Of a DNA stretch of 6,906 nucleotides, positions 1-5,583 are shown piece after piece. This DNA comes from Kiritimatiellales bacterium (lineage in GTDB: Bacteria > Verrucomicrobiota > Kiritimatiellia > Kiritimatiellales > Pontiellaceae). Under the pieces are notes generated by a model that had not been told where the DNA came from, made no database searches, and worked only from the letters and a program-made list of their open reading frames with translations. The stretch is taken from assembly GCA_021734595.1 (NCBI GenBank), contig JAIPIO010000213.1, positions 1-6,906 on the forward strand. Direction: 5' to 3'. Every line of letters starts with the position of its first letter. Positions within the stretch are counted from its first letter, which is position 1. A program made the translations under genes and the position numbers.

Positions 1-193
1 CAACCTGCTCCAGCGACACCTCCGGCGGGAAGCCCGCCACGAGCAGCATCGTGAAATATCCGCACAACACCGACTCGCGCAGGTCGGCCAGATTGCCGCC
101 CAGCCCGCTGATGCCCTCCGTCACTTCCGCCACAATCCCCGGCCGGTCCTGCGACATTACCGCAATCACCATTATCTGCCTGTCTGCCATCAT
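1..193 (-). CDS. ACT-domain protein, N-terminal part (runs off the window)
   Basis: Reading the minus strand from the ATG at 193 gives 64 open codons before the window edge; the 3' part is missing. The protein begins MMADRQIMVIAVMSQDRPG and continues with IVAEVTEGISGLGGNLADL and GYFTMLLVAGF. The pattern of a beta strand, then 'DRPGIVAEV', a helix with 'GGN', and a second strand is that of an ACT fold, a small regulatory domain that usually binds amino acids. The closest family styles are GcvR-like or UPF0237-like ACT proteins and the N-terminal ACT domain of formyltetrahydrofolate deformylase; the visible part cannot separate these. A second ATG lies directly after the first (190), so the start could be one codon later. 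A weak purine-rich stretch (GGGGAA) precedes it. The first of three palindromes (205-219) lies only 11 bases upstream of the start codon, so it could affect transcription or initiation. Confidence 0.8.
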   Translation of the reverse strand, partial: MMADRQIMVIAVMSQDRPGIVAEVTEGISGLGGNLADLRESVLCGYFTMLLVAGFPPEVSLEQV

Positions 194-204
194 GTTCCCC
201 GCTT

Positions 205-283
205 TTCCAGGGATTGGAACACAGAACGCCCGTTTTTTCCAATCCTTGGAAAGAGGATATCCGAAATTTTCCAGTCATTGGAA
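205..283. promoter_or_regulatory. Array of three 15-bp palindromes, 32-bp period
   Basis: Three copies of TTCCA-N5-TGGAA lie at 205-219, 237-251 and 269-283, with centres GGGAT, ATCCT and GTCAT. The two spacers are both exactly 17 bases and unrelated in sequence, so centre-to-centre distance is 32 bp twice, close to three turns of B-DNA. Pairing mostly stops at the outer edge of the 15-mer, there is no T-tract after any of them, and the array sits between two divergent genes. This fits operator sites for a dimeric protein better than terminators. Function is inferred; the repeats themselves are seen directly. Confidence 0.6.
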
Positions 284-329
284 CAAAAAAGAGGTGTGCA
301 TTTAGCACGTTCGTCCATAAACTGCCGAC

Positions 330-1370
330 ATGAATGGATCACTATCCAGACGGTTGTTCACGGCGGGGGTTGGCTGCGCCGCCGCAACGGCTGGAGCGCG
401 AACGCGTATTTGCGAAGTTTGCGGAAGGCGGTTGCCGCGCCAATCCTATGTATACGCTGGAAAAACCGTTTGCTCGCAGGAATGTATCGATGCGCTGCGC
501 CCGAAGTGTTCGATCTGCGGAAACATCATCCGCGGCAACTACATCAAGGCAGACGGAAAAATCTACTGCGGCGAGGCCTGCTTTCGCACCACGCTGCCCA
601 AATGCGAGATCTGCAACCAGCCGGTCGAGCAGGGTTTCAGCATCACACAGCACCGCTATTGCGCGAACTGTGTGGAAAAGCAACCCATCTGTTTCTCATG
701 CGGGCTACCCGGAGCAAATCCCACCCGTCTGAAGGATGGCCGCGACATCTGCAATGACTGCATGCGACGGGCGGTCAAGACGCAGGACGCGGCGCAGCCC
801 CACTACGAACATGCCCTGCGGCAGCTTGAGGCGTGGACTTCGCTCACCATCGCAACCGTGCCGGCGCTGGTGCTGATCGACCGCGATGAAATGCGTCGGC
901 TCTCCAAGAAGATCCGCCAGAGCAATTCGCCCGTATCGATCCGCGGGCTCTACAGCCGGCAAGTCATGATGTCCAAGCGTGGCCTCTTCGGCGCATGGAA
1001 AGAGGAACCCTCCCTGGCGCAGGAGAAGATCTATATCGTCGACCACTTGAGCGACGAGGTCTTCCGGGTGGCCGCCACCCATGAACTGATGCACGACCTG
1101 ATCCACGAACATTTTCCAAGGCTTGAAGAAGCGCCGCTGTGGGTGCAGGAAGGCATCTGCCAGCAGGCCACCGCCGAATTCTGCCGCCGCCGGAACTACA
1201 GCGACACCCTGCACGGCATCGAAAACTGCCCCGACCCGGATTATGGCGACGGCTACCGCTACATCCACGGCCTCTCCGGATTCCGGGGATGGGCCGGCCT
1301 GCGACGATGGATGGAGACGGTGGACGTGGCCGCGCTGCCAGAAACCGCAATCATCATGCCTGCGAAATAA
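330..1370 (+). CDS. DA1-like zinc metallopeptidase with LIM-like zinc modules
   Basis: This 346-residue protein has two parts. Residues 28-144 hold four regular zinc modules: C28/C31-C48/C52, C60/C63-C80/C84, C92/C95-C111/C114 and C121/C124-C141/C144, resembling LIM or treble-clef fingers. The C-terminal part resembles the DA1-like peptidase domain of plant DA1: HELMH at 251-255 is the HExxH zinc site, and 'VQEGICQ' (E274) matches the downstream glutamate motif of gluzincins. Plant DA1 is a ubiquitin-activated peptidase; the bacterial role is not known. The N-terminus reads SLSRRLFTAGVG followed by an alanine-rich stretch, like a twin-arginine (Tat) leader, so it may be exported already folded with its metal. 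The ATG at 330 is the only one possible because an in-frame TAA lies at 318-320; no clear Shine-Dalgarno precedes it. The barrel-protein gene follows after 21 bases, so the two are probably cotranscribed. Confidence 0.85.
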   Translation: MNGSLSRRLFTAGVGCAAATAGARTRICEVCGRRLPRQSYVYAGKTVCSQECIDALRPKCSICGNIIRGNYIKADGKIYCGEACFRTTLPKCEICNQPVEQGFSITQHRYCANCVEKQPICFSCGLPGANPTRLKDGRDICNDCMRRAVKTQDAAQPHYEHALRQLEAWTSLTIATVPALVLIDRDEMRRLSKKIRQSNSPVSIRGLYSRQVMMSKRGLFGAWKEEPSLAQEKIYIVDHLSDEVFRVAATHELMHDLIHEHFPRLEEAPLWVQEGICQQATAEFCRRRNYSDTLHGIENCPDPDYGDGYRYIHGLSGFRGWAGLRRWMETVDVAALPETAIIMPAK

Positions 1371-1379
1371 ACCTGCACC

Positions 1380-1385
1380 AAGGAG
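1380..1385 (+). promoter_or_regulatory. Ribosome binding site of the barrel-protein gene
   Basis: AAGGAG lies six bases before the ATG at 1392. It is the clearest Shine-Dalgarno on the plus strand of this window and fixes the start of the second gene in the operon, whereas the upstream peptidase gene has none visible. Confidence 0.8.
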
Positions 1386-1391
1386 TGACTT

Positions 1392-2114
1392 ATGAATATT
1401 CAGTGCAACCTTGTTCCAGCCTTCGTACTGGCAGCCGTTCTCCTGATGGGCGCAACGGCAGACGCGCAAAGCAAAGCCAACTACAAAAGCGACTGGACCT
1501 CGGACTGGGACGATCCCTACACCATCCAGGCCCTGCTCGGCGCGATGAAATTCAAGGATCTGCAGTTTGAGGAAACCTCGGAGGATGGAACGGTTACGGT
1601 GGAAACCGATACCTCCCTCATACCGCAGCTCGGCGGCGACTGGGCAACCCTTCCCAAGGGCGGCATAATCCAGTATGGCCTCGAATGCAGCTTCCTGCTG
1701 GGGTTCCAGGTCGACGAGGTCAGCGGTCGCGCCGGAGGCGGCGGACTCTACGTGAAAGTGGAAAGTTCGATGTGGATGTTCGACCTCGCAGGCGGGCCTT
1801 ATCTTAATATTCCGCTCGGCGGATGGGGCCGCATCTACGGCGGGGCCGGCCCCCTGCTGATGTACATCGACTACGACGTCGAACGCGAGGAGGAGGATAC
1901 CGGCACCGGCAACGAGGAAACATACAGCGATTCCGAATCCGCTTTCGGCGTCGGGGTCTACGCCCGTGCCGGGGTGGAGTTCCGGGTCCATGAACGCGGC
2001 TACCTCGGGGTTGGAGCGCGTGGAGTCTGGGTCAGTATTGATCTGAGCTCGGTCGGCGGCACCGACGACATCTCCGGCATAGGCGGCTTCGTCACCTACA
2101 CGGCCGGCTTCTGA
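1392..2114 (+). CDS. Predicted outer-membrane beta-barrel-like protein, function unknown
   Basis: The 240-residue product starts with a Sec-type signal peptide: hydrophobic core about residues 8-21, likely cleavage after 'ATADA' near residue 25. The mature part is rich in glycine and aromatic residues in alternating short strands (for example FDLAGGPYLNI, GGWGRIYGGAGPL, AFGVGVYARAGVEF, YLGVGARGVWVSI) and ends in phenylalanine after 'FVTYTAG', the usual C-terminal signature of outer-membrane barrels recognised by the BAM machinery. An acidic stretch at about 163-183 (EREEEDTGTGNEE) looks like a loop. The size suggests a small barrel of the OmpA/OmpW/PagP size class, but I do not recognise a specific family. 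A strong ribosome binding site supports the start. It lies 21 bases after the DA1-like peptidase gene and ends 20 bases from the convergent lipoprotein gene. Confidence 0.75.
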   Translation: MNIQCNLVPAFVLAAVLLMGATADAQSKANYKSDWTSDWDDPYTIQALLGAMKFKDLQFEETSEDGTVTVETDTSLIPQLGGDWATLPKGGIIQYGLECSFLLGFQVDEVSGRAGGGGLYVKVESSMWMFDLAGGPYLNIPLGGWGRIYGGAGPLLMYIDYDVEREEEDTGTGNEETYSDSESAFGVGVYARAGVEFRVHERGYLGVGARGVWVSIDLSSVGGTDDISGIGGFVTYTAGF

Positions 2115-2129
2115 TTTCAACCATTGGAG
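2115..2129. repeat. Degenerate copy of the 15-bp palindrome in a convergent gap
   Basis: TTTCAACCATTGGAG starts on the base after the barrel gene's TGA and fills most of the 20-base gap to the convergent lipoprotein gene. It differs from TTCCA-N5-TGGAA at two of ten fixed positions. Placement between convergent stops could suit a terminator, but the stem would be short and no T-tract follows. Confidence 0.4.
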
Positions 2130-2134
2130 ACCGC

Positions 2135-2560
2135 CTATGACTCCCGTTTTAAGCTGACCTGCTCCCACGTCTGGTTTGCGCTGTTGTAGAATTTCAGTTC
2201 CAGCAGGATGCCGTCGTCACCATTTCGGATGTTGTAGCTCAATCCGCCGACACCATCATGCTCTACCAGCACCTTGCGCTGCTCATCAATCGATTCGAAA
2301 CTGCCATTCTTCTTAAACATCGGATCATCCGCCGTTTTCCGGTACGTCAAACGCATCGCATAACCGGTAATGTTTACGTTGCAGAAACTGCATGTGTTGC
2401 TATTGGCTGAAGACCAAGAACCTTGCATCAGCTGCAAATCTGCTGGGAGTTCATCAGCCACTGCATGCAACTGTTTATCTTCTACCTGTTTGCCACACCC
2501 GCAAAATCCTATCAGGCAAACCAGCAGGCATCCTGGAACCACGATGTTGAACCGTTTCAT
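2135..2560 (-). CDS. Small predicted lipoprotein, function unknown
   Basis: From the ATG at 2560 this is a 141-residue protein with a basic start (MKRF), a hydrophobic core (IVVPGCLLVCLIGF) and a cysteine-rich end, FCGCGK. Cys22 with Gly at -1 is a plausible lipidation site, although Phe at -3 is atypical of a lipobox. After a polar linker comes 'LQLMQGSW' (43-50), similar to the start of small lipocalin-like or TIGR03067-type domains, then beta-rich sequence ending 'QTWEQVSLKRES'. A CSFC pair (57-60) could form a disulfide or bind metal. The frame stays open upstream to an ATG at 2641, which would add 27 polar residues in front of the signal peptide; I prefer 2560 because the signal sequence begins there, although neither start has a convincing Shine-Dalgarno. 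It lies 54 bases downstream of the metallophosphoesterase stop codon window boundary, on the same strand as that gene's 3' end, so cotranscription is possible. Confidence 0.65.
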   Translation of the reverse strand: MKRFNIVVPGCLLVCLIGFCGCGKQVEDKQLHAVADELPADLQLMQGSWSSANSNTCSFCNVNITGYAMRLTYRKTADDPMFKKNGSFESIDEQRKVLVEHDGVGGLSYNIRNGDDGILLELKFYNSANQTWEQVSLKRES

Positions 2561-2695
2561 TATTGAGCACCCATCACGCGTATCTCCCCCGCCATCGTTC
2601 TGAGGATAGGCAACAAGGGCAAGGTTCGGCAACTTATTCATGCTTCTATTTTAATAATTCCTACTAGACTTTTCGGCCTGACAACGGAACAAGTC

Positions 2696-5371
2696 CTATG
2701 GATTCATTTCTACCGTGACTTTGAAGAATACCGCATCACCGGCCGCGGTTCCCAGGCTGACCGTATTGGTGGGCGGCGTGGCCGCAATGCCGTTGGAGAC
2801 CACGCTGAACGATGCGGCATCAAGCAGGTTGGTTTCGCGCAGGATGCTGTAGGTCCGGGCAGTTTCGCTGGGCCAAGTGATGGTGAGCTCGCCGTCGACC
2901 GGATCGGAGGCCAGCGCCGCAATTTCAAACACAGACATGTTGCTGACCGGGATGGTGCCGGCAATATACTCCTCGGCGGCGCTTAAGCGGTCGCCGTCGC
3001 GGTCGGCAGCGGCTTCGGCGTCGAATGAACCGTTGGTCAGGCCGTATGCCGCCAGCCACATCTCGGGCGTACCGTTGGTGGTAAGATTTTCAGAAAACAG
3101 TGCCTTCAGTTCACCATCGCCCCAGACGGACAACCAGGTTTGCGTGATTGAGCCCAAGCCACAGGTTTCGCCCAAACCAATGCCATTGGTCTGCACATCG
3201 CTGATGTGGTGGTAGGTATCCGCTGTAATCACAAAGTTGGTGTTGTCCAAGGCTGGTACAACCGCAAAAGAGGGCGATACAGCCCCCGCGCCTTCAGCAA
3301 CAGCGATCACCACATAGGCTGGTTGCGTGAACACACCGGACAGCTCAAGATTAAAGCTGATGTCAGAGCTGTCAACCGCCTCCTGATGGATTTCGACGGC
3401 CAAAACATTGGTTCCGTCGGTCAACGCGCCGGCAGGAACCATGGCCGAAAGCCAAGTATACTCATCCGAGCTACCGACACCGGTTGCAGCAAGGGGGTCG
3501 TAGCTTACCGTTCCAACAAACATGTTGTTGCGGAAAATCTCCGTACCGTTGAGGTAGACCACAATGCCGTCGTCGCGAACCACCCGCAGCTGCAACCCTG
3601 CCGCGTCGACCGTATTGGACGCCACAAAGGCGTGACGGTAATAGGTGGTAACATATTTGTTGGCATAGACGGCACCGTAACCGACCGTGGTGGCCTCGTC
3701 TCCATCGCCGTAGCCCAGCTCCGCGGGTCCATTCGACCATCCACCATCGTCGAACGCCACACTGCGCCAGGCCGTGCCTTGGTCGGACCCATCGTCCAGG
3801 TAGTGCCAGGTTGCACCGGCAGGAACCAGACTGTTGGTCATGGTCGGCAACGAGTAAACGACCAGGCTTAGCGGTGCGGAGGTCACAGACAGTCCGCCAC
3901 TGTCAAACGCCGCCGCCGTCAACCGGTATTCGCCTGGCGGGGGATTCGTCCACGTTGATGCAAAAGGAGCTGCCGGAATGGAATCCAGTCGCATGCTGTT
4001 GGCCAGAAAATCGACCCGGGCAATGAAGCCGTTGGTATCATTGGCGGTCGCGGTCAGGGTCAAATTGCTACGACTCGGAATCGAGGAACTTTCGGTCGGG
4101 GAGGTCAGGAAAACCGTTGGCAGCGTGTTGGTACCGGAGGCAATCGTTGTAAATCCGGACACCGTGCTGCTGGCCGTTCCGGTATCATCGCTTAACGTTA
4201 CATACCATTCGTATCCTGTATCCGGATTGAGTCCGGGCCATGCTACACCGCCTGACGTGCCGGACGGCATATTCGTAGAGCCGATCCGGAAGAAGGGCGC
4301 ATTGCGATTCATATCAAACGCGATCTCAAACTGGCTGTCGGCATCCGTTTCAAACTGGTCCAGCACCGGTGAATAGGTTTTGACGCGGATCACGTCGTTG
4401 CTCGGAGAAAACGCATAGAGGCGCAGAAATCCATCGCCCCCGTTCGGATAATCCTGGTAGTCGCTCAGGCAGCAGGTGACCGTCCGCCCCTCGATTGTCT
4501 CTTGGCGGACCGCCTCGCCATGATTGTGCCCGCTGAGAATCAGAAAAAGGTTTGGATTGTCTTTGAGGTTGTCGTAGATCACTTGGCCGCGCGGGTCAAA
4601 CTCACCGTTGAGCGCTAATATATCATGGCTGACCACAATCGCCTGCCGGTTGCTGTGGGTTTTAAGCACCTCATCCGCCCAGGCATCAATCGAAACATAG
4701 CTCATGTTGTCGTAGTCGAAATCAATGTACAAAAAGATAAAATCCAGGCTTCCAATACTGATCAGGTCGAAGTGGTTCTGGTTGTTGGTTCCATAATGCC
4801 CTCCGTAATACGACTTCCCGGCAAAATGGTTCGTACCGAAGTATGTGTTGTAGAGCGTTGTTCCGCCGGGGTGGTCGTGATTGCCGGGTACCACGCCGTA
4901 CGGAATTCCCTCCGGCAGCCCGGTCGTTACCGGATCCTCCAGTCGATAGAGCGCATTGGTGGCATGCGTCCATTCCTGCGGTTGGTTGTCACCATTTTGC
5001 ACTATATCGCCAAGATGGGCCACATACTTGATGTTAAGCGCCTCGCGGTTGTTTACAATCCAATCCGTCTGCGCCGGAAAATTAGTATGATACGCCTCGG
5101 AATAAAACTGCGTGTCCGGCAGCACCGCGATGGTGAAGTCGGCTCCCGGCACTTTCGTGCTGCGCGGACGCCCGTAGAACGTAACGGTTTTATTACTGGA
5201 TCCGGAATCGGACAGTGTGACGTTCAGCGCCGTCACCAACGGCATGGTCCTTGCTCCATCGGCAGGTGAATAGTCGTCAATCCCTGCAAGCTGCAGCTCG
5301 CCCTGCACTATGCTGCCGGAAAAGATCAGTGCGATAAATCCTGGAAATGCCAGTAAAAAAATTGCTTTCAA
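2696..5371 (-). CDS. Secreted multidomain calcineurin-like metallophosphoesterase
   Basis: This 891-residue exported protein has a Sec signal peptide (about 1-24, ending SIVQG), a short Ig-like strand region (30-70), then a calcineurin-like phosphoesterase domain (about 80-335). The motifs are in order: PDTQ (85-88, in place of the usual DxH), GDIVQNG (121-127), GNHDH (163-167), VSHD (247-250) and GHNH (281-284), forming a two-metal centre for phosphoester hydrolysis. Downstream come a fibronectin-like stretch (345-412), an Ig-like domain (417-507), a jelly-roll or carbohydrate-binding-like region with 'RDDGIVVYLNG' (510-680), a beta-rich repeat-like region (684-760), a calcium-loop-like 'DRDGDRLSAAEEYIAGT' (790-806), and a tail with 'TWPSETARTYSILRETNLL' typical of PVC-group surface enzymes. 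It probably acts in the periplasm or at the cell surface on a substrate I cannot name. The start codon is TTG at 5371, preceded by a strong ribosome binding site. Confidence 0.88.
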   Translation of the reverse strand: MKAIFLLAFPGFIALIFSGSIVQGELQLAGIDDYSPADGARTMPLVTALNVTLSDSGSSNKTVTFYGRPRSTKVPGADFTIAVLPDTQFYSEAYHTNFPAQTDWIVNNREALNIKYVAHLGDIVQNGDNQPQEWTHATNALYRLEDPVTTGLPEGIPYGVVPGNHDHPGGTTLYNTYFGTNHFAGKSYYGGHYGTNNQNHFDLISIGSLDFIFLYIDFDYDNMSYVSIDAWADEVLKTHSNRQAIVVSHDILALNGEFDPRGQVIYDNLKDNPNLFLILSGHNHGEAVRQETIEGRTVTCCLSDYQDYPNGGDGFLRLYAFSPSNDVIRVKTYSPVLDQFETDADSQFEIAFDMNRNAPFFRIGSTNMPSGTSGGVAWPGLNPDTGYEWYVTLSDDTGTASSTVSGFTTIASGTNTLPTVFLTSPTESSSIPSRSNLTLTATANDTNGFIARVDFLANSMRLDSIPAAPFASTWTNPPPGEYRLTAAAFDSGGLSVTSAPLSLVVYSLPTMTNSLVPAGATWHYLDDGSDQGTAWRSVAFDDGGWSNGPAELGYGDGDEATTVGYGAVYANKYVTTYYRHAFVASNTVDAAGLQLRVVRDDGIVVYLNGTEIFRNNMFVGTVSYDPLAATGVGSSDEYTWLSAMVPAGALTDGTNVLAVEIHQEAVDSSDISFNLELSGVFTQPAYVVIAVAEGAGAVSPSFAVVPALDNTNFVITADTYHHISDVQTNGIGLGETCGLGSITQTWLSVWGDGELKALFSENLTTNGTPEMWLAAYGLTNGSFDAEAAADRDGDRLSAAEEYIAGTIPVSNMSVFEIAALASDPVDGELTITWPSETARTYSILRETNLLDAASFSVVSNGIAATPPTNTVSLGTAAGDAVFFKVTVEMNP

Positions 5372-5379
5372 CGGAGTAA

Positions 5380-5388
5380 CCTCTCCTT
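5380..5388 (-). promoter_or_regulatory. Ribosome binding site supporting a TTG start
   Basis: On the minus strand AAGGAGAGG precedes the TTG at 5371 by eight bases. The codon after TTG begins a textbook signal peptide (KAIFLLAF), so site and signal together fix this non-ATG start. Confidence 0.75.
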
Positions 5389-5421
5389 CGGTACCTGTCT
5401 ATTAGTAGCATTCCCGCCCGA

Positions 5422-5499
5422 TTAAAAGCCAAATCCGAGCTTAACACTCATGTTTACCAGCCGCATATGATGAATGTCCCGTACGGGTATAGGTTTCCA
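5422..5499 (-). pseudogene. Possible remnant: C-terminal strand of an outer-membrane protein
   Basis: The minus strand reads, just before a TAA at 5422-5424, WKPIPVRDIHHM followed by RLVNMSVKLGFGF. Alternating hydrophobic and polar residues ending in Phe is the pattern of the last strand of an outer-membrane barrel. The open frame continues back to 5622, but that part overlaps the palindromes and the start of mutL and shows no barrel character. I read it as a decayed 3' end of a lost gene upstream of the phosphoesterase gene. It is short, so chance resemblance is a real alternative. Confidence 0.3.
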
Positions 5500-5561
5500 C
5501 CCGCTGGAAAAAGAATTCCTCCGCCTGGAAATGTTGCGGTGTAATCTTCCAATCATTGGAA
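5495..5561. promoter_or_regulatory. Second palindrome cluster, 21- and 31-bp spacing
   Basis: Copies lie at 5495-5509 (exact, centre CCCGC), 5516-5530 (TTCCT instead of TTCCA, centre CCGCC) and 5547-5561 (exact, centre ATCAT). Start-to-start distances are 21 and 31 bp, close to two and three helical turns, so all three would face the same side of the DNA. The cluster lies between the divergent phosphoesterase and mutL genes, and the last copy ends 22 bases before the mutL ATG. No convincing -10/-35 pair or mutL Shine-Dalgarno is visible here. The regulatory role is inferred from position and phasing. Confidence 0.55.
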
Positions 5562-5583
5562 CCCATCTGCTACATTCCCCTCC

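Noticed and set aside
296..308. GTGC-ATTTA-GCAC short inverted repeat before the DA1-like gene
   Set aside because: A four-base stem is expected by chance at this scale, it is not repeated in the window, and it is not in phase with the palindrome array.
1114..1128. TTCCAAGGCTTGAAG as another palindrome copy
   Set aside because: Only the left arm matches; the right arm TGAAG does not match TGGAA well enough, and it lies in conserved peptidase coding sequence.
705..2168. Long open frame of 487 codons on the minus strand across the peptidase and barrel genes
   Set aside because: It is antisense to two genes with clear motifs, signal peptides and a strong ribosome binding site. Its translation has no recognisable domain, and long antisense frames are common in GC-rich coding DNA.
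2642..2695. Terminator or promoter between the phosphoesterase and lipoprotein genes
   Set aside because: Only a five-base stem with a long loop and an AT-rich stretch without a convincing -35/-10 pair are present.
5478..5487. CCCGTACGGG perfect 10-bp palindrome
   Set aside because: A single copy with no related copy nearby; a 10-bp perfect palindrome is expected several times in a window this size.
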